A stretch of DNA of 64,000 bases from Chloroflexi bacterium CFX6 (GTDB lineage: Bacteria > Chloroflexota > Anaerolineae > Anaerolineales > Villigracilaceae). Both the position numbers and the translations under genes were made by a program. The DNA lies in NCBI GenBank assembly GCA_030263595.1, contig SZPG01000009.1:1-64000 (forward strand), in the 5' to 3' direction. The stretch's first letter is position 1; each line of letters begins with the position of its first letter. Below the pieces are notes generated by a model. That model was given only the letters and a program-made list of their open reading frames with translations. It was not told where the DNA came from and searched no databases. This document shows, one piece after another, positions 33,800 through 43,379 of this stretch.

Positions 33800-35482
33800 A
33801 TGAATGAATCACGAGAGACCATGACGGAATCGAACTTGCACTTCATCACAACCGATGGAATGGTTGTCAATATCCTCGCCGTCATTGCGGGCGGTCTGGG
33901 GATCGTCGCCGTTGCCGTTGGGCTGGCGGGAGATAACCCGGCCATCGTCGCGCTCCTGTCCATTTCGGCGGCGATCGTCGTCGGCGGAATGATCCTGGCT
34001 TCACGCGGCATGTCCCTGCCGGGCAGGGTCTTCGCGCCATCCATATTGACAATGGCTGCGGCGTTCATCGCATACAACCGGGGCGGTCTTTATCACATTG
34101 CCATGCTGGCGTTCCCGATCATCGTCGTGCTGGCGGGTTCGCTGCTTGGCGTACGCGGGTCGTTCATTTTCGCGGCGATCGCATCGGCGGCATCGGCGCT
34201 CATCGGGTATGCCGACATCAACGGACTGTCCCCCTTCTCCGAAACGAGCAGGACGGGCTACGAGGACATCGCGGCTGCGGTCACCATGATCTTCGCAACA
34301 GCGATCGTGCTGCGGGTCATCATTCAGCGCCTCACCGAGAGCCTCCGGGAAGCGGAAGCCTATAGCGAGGCGCAGGAAAGAGCCAATGCGGAATTGAAGA
34401 ACCTGCAATTGGCACTGGAACAACGCGTAGCGGAGCGAACCGCCCAGTTGAGCAAACGCGCAAATCAACTGGAGGCGATTTCGAGCGTGGCGCGCTCCAC
34501 AGCCGCCCTGCAAAACTTCGACGAACTCCTGCCCGCCATCACGCGGCTCGTGAGCGAAAAATTCGGCAACTATCACACCGGCATTTTCCTGCTGGATGAA
34601 GAACGCGAGTTCGCGGTCCTGCGAGCCGCCAACAGCGAAGGCGGGCAAAGGATGTTGAACCGCCGGCACAAACTGAAACTGGATACCGCCAGCATCGTCG
34701 GATTTGTCGCTTCGCGCGGCGAACCCCGCGTCGCCCTCGACGTTGGAACTGACGCGGTTTTCTTCGACAATCCCGACCTCCCCGAAACCCGCTCCGAAAT
34801 GGCTCTCCCCCTCCGCGTGCGCGGGCGGATCATCGGAGTATTGGACGCGCAAAGCGCGCAGCCCAACGCATTCACGGAGGACGACGTCGCCACCCTCGCC
34901 ATACTCGCCGACCAGGTTGCCATGGCCATCGAAAATGCCCGGTTGTTCGAAGAAGCGCGCCAGGCGCTCAAAGAGTCGGAAGAGACCATTACACGCTACG
35001 TCAAACAGGACTGGAAAGCCTTTGCAAGCCAGGCAGGAACCAGAGGGTACGTCTTCGACGGCAAGCGGGTCCTTTCGCTCTCGAAGGACGGCGAAACGCC
35101 AGCCGCCCAGTCCCTGCCGCAAACGGGCAATCTCTCTCTGGGAAAAAGCACAGGCAGGATCGCCATCCCTGTCAAATTCCGCGGGCAGACCATCGCCATG
35201 CTCAACGTGAAATCCAAAGCTGAGAACCGAAACTGGACGCCGGACGAAATCACCCTGCTGGAGGCGGCGGCTGAACGCGCCGCTCTCGCCCTCGAAAACG
35301 CCCGCCTCGTGGAAACCGCCCAGCGCCGCGCGTCACGTGAACGCACCATCGGCGAGATCTCCACGAAGATCGGCGCGGTCAGCGATCTGGAAGCCATCAT
35401 GCAAACGGCGGTCGAGGAACTTGGGCGCAGGATCGGCGGCGCGACGGAAGTCACCCTCGAACTCGAAGGCGAAACGGAATAG
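33800..35482 (+). CDS. Membrane GAF sensor, six-helix type
   Basis: The 560-residue product has about six short helices between 20 and 175, a coiled coil (175-225), a GAF domain (232-375), a W...GYVF segment near 397, a half GAF (445-500) and the terminal fragment ending GGATEVTLEL. The GAF block is nearly identical in sequence to those of several neighbours. Part of it is identical in DNA over 30 bases with two other genes of the run. A later ATG at 33821 is an alternative start; both have weak ribosome sites. Confidence 0.84.
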   Translation: MNESRETMTESNLHFITTDGMVVNILAVIAGGLGIVAVAVGLAGDNPAIVALLSISAAIVVGGMILASRGMSLPGRVFAPSILTMAAAFIAYNRGGLYHIAMLAFPIIVVLAGSLLGVRGSFIFAAIASAASALIGYADINGLSPFSETSRTGYEDIAAAVTMIFATAIVLRVIIQRLTESLREAEAYSEAQERANAELKNLQLALEQRVAERTAQLSKRANQLEAISSVARSTAALQNFDELLPAITRLVSEKFGNYHTGIFLLDEEREFAVLRAANSEGGQRMLNRRHKLKLDTASIVGFVASRGEPRVALDVGTDAVFFDNPDLPETRSEMALPLRVRGRIIGVLDAQSAQPNAFTEDDVATLAILADQVAMAIENARLFEEARQALKESEETITRYVKQDWKAFASQAGTRGYVFDGKRVLSLSKDGETPAAQSLPQTGNLSLGKSTGRIAIPVKFRGQTIAMLNVKSKAENRNWTPDEITLLEAAAERAALALENARLVETAQRRASRERTIGEISTKIGAVSDLEAIMQTAVEELGRRIGGATEVTLELEGETE

Positions 35483-35488
35483 AGCCTC

Positions 35489-36922
35489 ATGCGCAGCGAG
35501 ACCGAAACGATGAAACGGCAGACTCCTCCCTCCAGGAATACCGAAGCCCGGCGTTACGCGCTGATCGGCATATTCTTTGGTTTCCTGTTCCCCGTCTGGG
35601 CGACCGTCATCAGGATCGCGAGCAACGGCAATCCCCTGAATCTGTCGAGCGTCATTTTGGCGCAAACGACAGACCCGCTGCTTTGGATCATTGACACAGC
35701 CCCGCTCTTCCTCGGCCTCTTCGCCGCCCTCGCGGGACGAAGGCAGGATATCCTCCAGAACCTGAACACGGAATTACAAAACAGGGAAAAGGAACTGAAA
35801 AACGTACAGGCGACCCTCAGGCAGCGCGTGGAGGAACGGACAGCCGCGCTGGAAGCGAGCGCCGCCCAGATCCAAAAACGCGCCTCGCAACTCGAAGCCA
35901 TCGCCCATACCGCGCGCTCCGCCGCCGTCGTCAAATCGCTGGATGAACTTCTCCCAGCCGTCGCCCAGGACATTGGTTCGCGCTTTGGCTTCTATCACGC
36001 GGGCATTTTCATGTTGGACGAAAGAAGGGAATTTGCCATCCTCAAAGCCGCAAGCAGCGAAGACGGCAAAAAAATGCTCGACAGAGGCTATCGTCTGAGA
36101 GTCGGGCAGGAAGGCGTCGTGGGTCACGTCGCCTACAGCGGAAACCCGCGCGTCGTTTCGAACGTGGGCGAAGACGCTGAATACTTCGACAACCCGGACC
36201 TCCCCGAGGCGCATTCCGAAGCCGCCCTGCCCCTCAAATTTGGCGATGAGATCATCGGCGCGCTGGACATTCAATCGAAGGAAGTAAACGCCTTCTCGCA
36301 GGAAGACCTGCGCATCTTTTCCATTCTGGCTGACCAGGTTTCGATAGCGATCCAAAACGCGCGTTCGTTCGAACAGGCGCAACGCGCCCTGTCCGAAGCC
36401 GAAGCCGCGACCAGTCAGTTGACGGGACTGGCATGGAAGGATTTCTTGGAGACCATCCGCACGAGAGGCTATCGTTACGACGGCATCAAACCGGAACCCG
36501 TAAGAAAGACCTCCAAGCCCGTCGAAAACGGGAACGCGCTGACCGTGCCGGTGCAACTGCGCGGGCAGACGATCGGACGCCTGAAACTGAAGACGCCGGA
36601 CCCCGTCCGCAAATGGACGGAGGACGAACTATCCATCATCGAAGCGACGGCGGAACGCGTTGCGCTTGCCATTGACGGCGCCCGGCTGTTGGGTGACGCT
36701 CAAAAACGCGCCGCGCGCGAAACCCTTCTCGCCGAACTGGCGGCAAAACTCGGCGCCTCCTTCCAACTGGATTCCATCCTGCGCGACACGGTGGAGGAAC
36801 TCGGCGAAGCCCTGAAAGGTTCCACGGTCACCTTTCAACTGGTCAACCCCTCCGCGCTCCCAACGACGGATAAGGACGATGGAACGGCGCGCAAAAGCAA
36901 AGACAGGAGTGAGACAGGTTAA
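35489..36922 (+). CDS. Membrane GAF sensor, two-helix minimal type
   Basis: The 477-residue product is the shortest of the series. Two transmembrane helices (about 24-45 and 67-85) lie close together. A coiled coil (88-135), a GAF domain (145-290), the W...GYRYD segment near 310-325, a half GAF (350-405) and the terminal fragment follow, with an extra polar C-terminus. It has almost no external domain, so it probably senses through the GAF domain or the membrane. It starts 6 bp after the previous stop and ends on a TAATG overlap. Confidence 0.84.
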   Translation: MRSETETMKRQTPPSRNTEARRYALIGIFFGFLFPVWATVIRIASNGNPLNLSSVILAQTTDPLLWIIDTAPLFLGLFAALAGRRQDILQNLNTELQNREKELKNVQATLRQRVEERTAALEASAAQIQKRASQLEAIAHTARSAAVVKSLDELLPAVAQDIGSRFGFYHAGIFMLDERREFAILKAASSEDGKKMLDRGYRLRVGQEGVVGHVAYSGNPRVVSNVGEDAEYFDNPDLPEAHSEAALPLKFGDEIIGALDIQSKEVNAFSQEDLRIFSILADQVSIAIQNARSFEQAQRALSEAEAATSQLTGLAWKDFLETIRTRGYRYDGIKPEPVRKTSKPVENGNALTVPVQLRGQTIGRLKLKTPDPVRKWTEDELSIIEATAERVALAIDGARLLGDAQKRAARETLLAELAAKLGASFQLDSILRDTVEELGEALKGSTVTFQLVNPSALPTTDKDDGTARKSKDRSETG

Positions 36923-38670
36923 TGAGCGACAACCTGAAAACAACACCGACTCGAAAATCCCCCTTGCGGCAGGCGTGGGATCGCCTGACCGCGCCGTCCC
37001 CCGGCATTACCGATGTCGGCGAACAACGCTCCGCGAGACTGGCGTCGTCCTTCCTGTTCATCGTGGCGTCCTTCGGTCTTCTCAGCGTTTTGATTCGCGC
37101 CCCGCGCACAGGCTTGGACGATGCGTTCTCGGGAGGCGTTGGGATTTCTCTGATTTCGAGTTTCGTCGCCTACCTCATTTCAAGAACCAGATGGTATCGC
37201 GCCGCAATACTCATCTTTTCCATCAGTTTCGCGTCCACCGCCTACCTGTCCATGGTCATACAGGGAGCAGACGCCAACTTTGACAGGCTGATCCTGATCT
37301 ACGTGCCGATCAGCCTGATCGTGGCAAGCGCGTTCGTTTCCCCCTGGGTCGTACTCCTGCTCATGGGATTGAACGTCGGCGCGTTGTACCTGGCGAGAGC
37401 CATCGGCGCGCCGGTGGACGCAGGACCCGCGCTCGCGGGGGCAGGCATGATCACCGTCATCGGCGTGATCCTGATCGTCCTCGCAAATTTTCGCAACAAC
37501 GTCGAAAAGGACAGGCTCGAAGAAGCCCGCGCCATGAATCGCAAACTCGAGGAACTGACCGCCGCACTGGAACAGGGCGTGGAGGAACGCGCCGCCGATC
37601 TCGAAAAGGCAAACCGACAGATCACCCGCCGCGCATTCCAATTACAGGCGATCACCGAGCTCTCGGAAGCCATCGCCCGGTTGCAGGATTTGAACGAACT
37701 CCTCCCCGTCGCAACCCGTCTGATCAGCGAACGCTTCGGTTTCTATCACGTCGGCATCTTTTTGGTGGATGGCGACCAGCAGTTCGCGATCCTGCAAGCC
37801 GCGAACAGCGAAGGCGGCAGGCGGATGCTGGCGCGCGGTCACCGCCTCAAACTTGGGACCGGCGTGGTGGGCTTTGCCGCGCAATCGGGCAAACCACGCA
37901 TCGCGCTGGACGTTGGGAGGGATGCTGTTTTCTTCAACAATCCCGACCTCCCCGAAACCCGCTCCGAAGCCGCGCTTCCGTTGAGATCGCGCGAGGAGGT
38001 CATCGGCGTGCTGGACGTGCAATCCACGCAGGCGGGCGCCTTTACCAACGAAGACCTGCAGGTGTTGAGCGCCCTCGCCAACCAGGTGGCTATCGCCTTC
38101 GAGAACGCGCGCCTTTTGACTGAAACCCGCGCGGCGTTGACGCAGGCGCAGGAGGTATATAACGAATTTACGCGGGTCGAATGGAGCCGCGCAGCCTCCC
38201 AGGCGGGGCATCCGGGTTTCCGCTACAACGCCGGGCGGATCGAACTGCTCGAAACCGAACTGCAGACTCCGGAGTTGGCTTCAGCGGTGGAGAGCGGACA
38301 GGTTGCGGCGAACCAGCCCAACGGGTCGAGGGAGAAGCGTTCCGCGTTGGCGGTGCCGGTCAAATTGCGAGGGGAGGTCATCGGCGTGCTGCACGTCGAG
38401 TCGAACGATCCATCCAAAACATGGCAGGCGGACGAGATCGGTCTTGTGGAGGCGGTCGCCGAACGCGCCGCGTACGCCATGGAGAACGCGAGGTTGTTCC
38501 AGGAAGCGCGCCGCCGCGCCGCGAAGGAACAATTGATCTCGGAAGCCTCCGCAAAGATCGGCGGCGCCATCAACCTGGAAAACATCCTGCAAACCACGGC
38601 GGAGGAATTGGAACGGGTATTGGGCGGCTCTGAAATTTTGATCCAATTCCAGAACAAGGAGCAAGCGTGA
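36922..38670 (+). CDS. Membrane GAF sensor, five- to six-helix type
   Basis: The 582-residue product has five or six helices between 40 and 195 and a coiled coil with a repeated LEELTAALEQ pattern (195-240). A GAF domain (245-385), the W...GFRYN segment near 410, a half GAF (465-520) and the terminal fragment ending GGSEILIQF follow. It starts on a TAATG overlap and ends on a GTGA overlap, so translation is coupled on both sides. Confidence 0.84.
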   Translation: MSDNLKTTPTRKSPLRQAWDRLTAPSPGITDVGEQRSARLASSFLFIVASFGLLSVLIRAPRTGLDDAFSGGVGISLISSFVAYLISRTRWYRAAILIFSISFASTAYLSMVIQGADANFDRLILIYVPISLIVASAFVSPWVVLLLMGLNVGALYLARAIGAPVDAGPALAGAGMITVIGVILIVLANFRNNVEKDRLEEARAMNRKLEELTAALEQGVEERAADLEKANRQITRRAFQLQAITELSEAIARLQDLNELLPVATRLISERFGFYHVGIFLVDGDQQFAILQAANSEGGRRMLARGHRLKLGTGVVGFAAQSGKPRIALDVGRDAVFFNNPDLPETRSEAALPLRSREEVIGVLDVQSTQAGAFTNEDLQVLSALANQVAIAFENARLLTETRAALTQAQEVYNEFTRVEWSRAASQAGHPGFRYNAGRIELLETELQTPELASAVESGQVAANQPNGSREKRSALAVPVKLRGEVIGVLHVESNDPSKTWQADEIGLVEAVAERAAYAMENARLFQEARRRAAKEQLISEASAKIGGAINLENILQTTAEELERVLGGSEILIQFQNKEQA

Positions 38671-41648
38671 ACGAAAACCGTACCCCGCTCCTCGCCGGAG
38701 GCGAGCGCCAACTCCGCGCCGCATACGTGATTTGCGTGACGGCGCTGCTGGCGTTCCTTTCCCTGACAGTGACGATCACCTGGCACGCGATGCGGGCGCC
38801 TGGCTGGCAGTTATTTGCACTGGCGGGTTTGACCCTCGCAGCGACGATCGCTTCGTGGAACGGCTTGAGGCTGGTTCACAACCGCCGCATTGACCTCGGA
38901 ATGAGCGTACTCATCGCGTCCATCGCCGTTGTCCTGCCGTTCACCTCCCTGCTCGTTCGCGGGTTGGGTTTCTATATCGGGATCGCCCAACTTGCCGGCG
39001 TTTCGCTCATCGTTGCCCTAGTGGTATCGAGAAAGCCGGGCGTCGCGTTGGGAGGACTTACTTTCGTCTCCGCGTTCCTGACCGTCATACTGGACCTGTT
39101 GGGCAGCCCAGCCCGGCAGGCGCCGCCCATTCCTCAAGGGGCGATCTACACGATCCTCGGGTTGATTTTGCTGGTCTTTGCGTTCGTCTTCCTCAGGAAC
39201 TTCCGCGATTTCAGCCTGCAAACAAAGATTTCCCTGGGGATCCTGTTCACGGGCGGCGTGGCGTTGGGCGTTTTATCGTTCTTCGCCATGAACCGCACCG
39301 TGAACATTACGAACACTCTTTCGGAACGTCTCGAGACGAGCGTGAACCTGCTGGCGGAGGAGCAGTTGTTCGGCACGGTCGTGGAAGAGGCGAACGGCGC
39401 AAATCGAATTTTCGATTCCGCCGTCTCCCAGGTGGCGGGACTTTCCAGCCAGTTGGAGTTGCTTCAGGAACAGAAGAGCATCCTCGGCGCGGGGACGTAT
39501 TGGGACGCCGGCGCCAGACTGACGAGATTCAGCGACGGACAATATTTCAACAACCGCTATTCGCCGGGCAGCGTGTTCGTCCCCTCCACGGTCGAACTGG
39601 ATGAAAGCATAATCCGCGATTTGAACGTGATGGCGTATCTCGATTTTTCCGCGCCCTTCGTGTTGGAAAACAACCCGCAGATCACGGCGGTCTATTACAC
39701 GGACGAACGGGGGATGATCGTCTACTATCCGAACGTCCTCGTCAGCGCGAGTTTCCCGCACGATTACGACGGCACGGCGCAACCGACGTATCGCGTGGCG
39801 ACCCCATTGTTCAACCCGGAGAAGAAGCCGCGCTGGTCGTTCCCCCGGCAGGATTCGACGGGCGCCGGGCTGGTGATTTCCGTTTCCGTCCCGGTCTATT
39901 TCAAGGATGAATTCAAAGGCGTGATGACGGCGGACTTCAAACTCGACCGCATTGCCGAGGACGTCAACGCCATTCGGGTCGGCGCCAGCGGTTACGCCTT
40001 CCTGGTGGACAGCGACGGTCACATCATTGCCATGCCGCCGCAGGGATATGAGTTCTTCGATCTGCAGCCCGAAGCGCTGGAGGTGAACCAGGAGCCGCAA
40101 CAGACGATCTTCGACGGCGACCAACCTTTTGAATTGCAACAGATCACGCGCAGGATGGTGGTCGGTGGAAGCGGCATCATCACGACGAACGTGGGCGGCG
40201 TGGATTATTTCCTCGCCTACGCGCCGCTCGCGGATAGAAACTTCAGCCTCGGCGTGATCGTGCCGGTCGCGGAGTTGACCCAGCCCGTCTTCGTGACGCG
40301 CAACGAGATCAATACCCAGATGCAACTCGCCGTGCGGAACGCCGCGTTCATCCTGCTCATATTGCTCCTCGGCGCGGTGCTTGTCAGCGTTGCGCTCGGT
40401 CAGATCATCGCCGCGCCGGTCCTGCGCCTGACGCAAACCGCCAACCAGATCCTCGAGGGAGACCTGTACGCGCAAGCCGAGGTCGCTTCCAGGGACGAGA
40501 TCGGCACGCTGGCGCAAGCCTTCAACGCCATGACCTCCCGGTTGCGCGAAACCTTCGAAGGGCAGGAAAAGATCATCGAGGAGCGCACGGCTGAACTAAT
40601 GAACGTCAGCGAAAGCAACAAGCGGCGCGCAAGACAATTCCAGTCCATTGCCCAGGTGGCGCGCGCCATCAGTTCCACGCTCGATCTCGACAGCCTGCTG
40701 AAAAAGATCACGATCGCCATCAGCAACGAATTCGGTTTTTATCACGTGGGCGTCTTCCTGCTCGACTCCGCGAAGGAATACGCCGTGCTGGGCGCCGCGA
40801 ACAGCGAAGGCGGACAGGTGATGCTGGCGCGCGGTCACAGGCTCAAGGTCGGCGAAAAGGGATTGGTCGGCTTTGTCGCCGCGACGGGAAGACCCCGCGT
40901 CGCGCTGGACACCGGGGCGGATGCCGTTTTCTTCAACAACCCCGACCTCCCGGATACGCGCTCGGAGGTTGCGCTGCCACTGCGCGCGGGCGAGCAGGTC
41001 ATCGGCGTGCTGGACGTGCAAAGCGTCGAACCGAACGCTTTCACCGAGGAGGACGTCGCCATACTCGCCACGCTTGCCGATCAGGTGAGCATCGCCATCC
41101 AGAACGCGAGACAAAGCGATGAAACAAAGAAGGCGCTGGCTGAATCGGAAGCCCTTTCGCGTCAGTTCGCGCAAGCCAGATGGCTGGACTTCACGAACCG
41201 GCAGAACCTCATCGGGATCCGTCACACGGGAGCCAAAGCCACCCTGCTCTACGCGAAAAATGCCGGGAATGGGAATGAACCTCCTCGGGGCGCGAACCAG
41301 CCTAAATCGAAGGGGAGAGGCGCAGTCCTTTCCCTGCCGATCAAACTGCGCGGGCAGGTGATCGGCTTGGTGGAGGTCAGCGCGCCGGATAATCGTCAAT
41401 GGGATCAGGATGAAATGGATATTGTCAGCGCCATCATCGAACGCGCCGCAATCGCCATGGAAAACTCCCGCCTGCTCGCGGAAAGCCGGAAACGAGCCGC
41501 TAAAGAGCAAGCCATCGGCGAGATCGCCGCCAAAATCAGCGCGCAAAGCGACGTGGACGAACTGCTCAAGATCGCCGCGCGGGAATTGAACCGCACCCTG
41601 CCCGGCACCGAGATCGCAATCCAATTCAGGAAGGAGGACGCCGAATGA
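38667..41648 (+). CDS. Large membrane sensor: multi-helix, dCache, HAMP, GAF
   Basis: The 993-residue product combines two sensory parts. About six helices fill residues 15-180. A further helix (about 190-212), a large external double-Cache domain (about 213-555, with VSVPVYFKDEFKGVMTADF and GYAFLVDSDGHIIAMP) and a return helix follow. Then come HAMP (EGDLYAQAEVASRDEIGTLA), a coiled coil, a GAF domain (about 680-830), the W segment, a half GAF and the tail. The dCache motifs match those that bind amino acids or amines. GTG at 38667 overlaps the previous stop. Confidence 0.86.
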   Translation: MNENRTPLLAGGERQLRAAYVICVTALLAFLSLTVTITWHAMRAPGWQLFALAGLTLAATIASWNGLRLVHNRRIDLGMSVLIASIAVVLPFTSLLVRGLGFYIGIAQLAGVSLIVALVVSRKPGVALGGLTFVSAFLTVILDLLGSPARQAPPIPQGAIYTILGLILLVFAFVFLRNFRDFSLQTKISLGILFTGGVALGVLSFFAMNRTVNITNTLSERLETSVNLLAEEQLFGTVVEEANGANRIFDSAVSQVAGLSSQLELLQEQKSILGAGTYWDAGARLTRFSDGQYFNNRYSPGSVFVPSTVELDESIIRDLNVMAYLDFSAPFVLENNPQITAVYYTDERGMIVYYPNVLVSASFPHDYDGTAQPTYRVATPLFNPEKKPRWSFPRQDSTGAGLVISVSVPVYFKDEFKGVMTADFKLDRIAEDVNAIRVGASGYAFLVDSDGHIIAMPPQGYEFFDLQPEALEVNQEPQQTIFDGDQPFELQQITRRMVVGGSGIITTNVGGVDYFLAYAPLADRNFSLGVIVPVAELTQPVFVTRNEINTQMQLAVRNAAFILLILLLGAVLVSVALGQIIAAPVLRLTQTANQILEGDLYAQAEVASRDEIGTLAQAFNAMTSRLRETFEGQEKIIEERTAELMNVSESNKRRARQFQSIAQVARAISSTLDLDSLLKKITIAISNEFGFYHVGVFLLDSAKEYAVLGAANSEGGQVMLARGHRLKVGEKGLVGFVAATGRPRVALDTGADAVFFNNPDLPDTRSEVALPLRAGEQVIGVLDVQSVEPNAFTEEDVAILATLADQVSIAIQNARQSDETKKALAESEALSRQFAQARWLDFTNRQNLIGIRHTGAKATLLYAKNAGNGNEPPRGANQPKSKGRGAVLSLPIKLRGQVIGLVEVSAPDNRQWDQDEMDIVSAIIERAAIAMENSRLLAESRKRAAKEQAIGEIAAKISAQSDVDELLKIAARELNRTLPGTEIAIQFRKEDAE

Positions 41649-43360
41649 TCTGGAAGTTCTTCAGCCCGCCTCCATTCGAAGACGAGAACGACAGGTTCCG
41701 CGCGAAGTTCATCAACGGATTCGCCTGGGCGACGATCTTCCTGCTCGCGCTGGCGATGATCCCCTACCTGATTCGATCCACGTCGGATTTCACCGTGCCG
41801 ATCCTGTCCGCCCTGATCGTCGTGATGATCGTCGCCCTGTACCTGCTCCGCCAGGGAAAAGTCAACGCCAGCGGCTTGACCATCATCGTTTTGGGATGGC
41901 TGGGCCTTGGTCTCCAGGCGTACACCGCGGACGGCGTGAGGGACGTCATCGTCATCGCCTACATCGCGCTCGGTTTGCTCGCCAGCATCATCGTCCATTG
42001 GCGCGCCGGAAGCCTGGTCATCCTTTCCAGCATCGGCGTCGTCTGGGCGCTGGCGCTCCTGGAGGTCAACGGGCTTTTCGTCCCGCGTCCGCAGGATCCC
42101 GTCGTCTTCGCGCGCGACCTCACGTTCATATTTCTCGTCGTTACCGCGTTGATCTACCTCGACACGACCAGCCTGCGGGATGCCGTCTCTCGCGCGAACA
42201 AAAGCGAAGAAAGTTTGCGCGCCGCCAACAGGGAATTGCGCGAACTCAACCAATCCCTGGAGGATCGCATCGCCAGCCGCACCGCCGAACTCGAACTCGC
42301 CAACCGGCGCAACGAAAAACGCGTCAAACAATTCGAAGCCATCGCGCAACTGGCGCACGCCACCGCCGCAAACGAAAATCTCGAAACGCTCCTGCCGCGC
42401 CTCGCATCGCTCATCAGCGAACAGTTCGGCTTCTATCACACCGGCATCTTCCTCCTGGACGAAAACCGCGCCTACGCCGTCCTGCGCGCCGCGAACAGCG
42501 AAGGCGGCAAGCGGATGCTCGCGCGCGGACACAAACTCCAGGTCGGGCAGACCGGCATCGTCGGCTACGTCGCCGCGGTTGGCGCGCCCCGCATCGCCCT
42601 GGACGTGGGGTCTGACGCGGCGTACTTCGACAATCCCGACCTCCCGAACACCCGCTCCGAAATGGCGCTTCCCCTCCGCGTGGCAGACGAAATCATCGGT
42701 GTGCTGGACGCGCAAAGCATCGTGTCCAACGCATTCCAGGAGGAGGACGTCGAAGTCCTCTCTACGCTGGCGGATCAGGTTGCCATCGCGATCCAGAACG
42801 CCCGCTCCTATGAACGGATGCAGGGATTGGTCAGGGAGGCGCAAAGGGTATCCGGCGCCTACCTGCGGGAGGCATGGCGCGTCCTGCAAGCGGACGAAAC
42901 AAACGTCGGGTACCGGGTTGCGGGCGATGAGATCAACTCACTGACCCGCCCGTTGACCGCCGCGCACGTCAAAAAGGCGGTGCGGGATGGGCGGACGGTG
43001 ACGGAAAGCGGAAAGGTCGCCGCGCTCGCCATACCCATCCGCCTGCGCGACGAGGTGATCGGCGTGATGGACATCCGCACGACCGCCGAACACGAATGGG
43101 ACGAGGACGAGGTGGACATCGCGGAAGCGGTGGCAGACCGTTTGTCGCTGGCGCTCGAAACGTCGTTCCTCCTCAAGTCCACGCAAAGACGCGCCGAGAT
43201 CGAACGCATCACCGCCGACATCTCCGGCAGGATCGGCGAAACCACCCAGTTCGATTCGATCCTTCGCACCGCCGCCGAGGAACTCAGCCGCGTGCTGGGC
43301 GGCTCGGAAGTGCTGGTGCAGATCCAGTCGCTGGATCAGGAAACACATCCCGAAACGTAG
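41645..43360 (+). CDS. Membrane GAF sensor, six-helix type
   Basis: The 571-residue product has six helices between 25 and 180, a coiled coil (185-235), a GAF domain (240-385), the W...GYRVAG segment near 405, a half GAF (450-510) and the terminal fragment ending GGSEVLVQIQ. It begins on an ATGA overlap. The N-terminal helices show no recognisable ligand motif. Confidence 0.84.
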   Translation: MIWKFFSPPPFEDENDRFRAKFINGFAWATIFLLALAMIPYLIRSTSDFTVPILSALIVVMIVALYLLRQGKVNASGLTIIVLGWLGLGLQAYTADGVRDVIVIAYIALGLLASIIVHWRAGSLVILSSIGVVWALALLEVNGLFVPRPQDPVVFARDLTFIFLVVTALIYLDTTSLRDAVSRANKSEESLRAANRELRELNQSLEDRIASRTAELELANRRNEKRVKQFEAIAQLAHATAANENLETLLPRLASLISEQFGFYHTGIFLLDENRAYAVLRAANSEGGKRMLARGHKLQVGQTGIVGYVAAVGAPRIALDVGSDAAYFDNPDLPNTRSEMALPLRVADEIIGVLDAQSIVSNAFQEEDVEVLSTLADQVAIAIQNARSYERMQGLVREAQRVSGAYLREAWRVLQADETNVGYRVAGDEINSLTRPLTAAHVKKAVRDGRTVTESGKVAALAIPIRLRDEVIGVMDIRTTAEHEWDEDEVDIAEAVADRLSLALETSFLLKSTQRRAEIERITADISGRIGETTQFDSILRTAAEELSRVLGGSEVLVQIQSLDQETHPET

Positions 43361-43379
43361 GTTGAAATTGGAGTTTGAT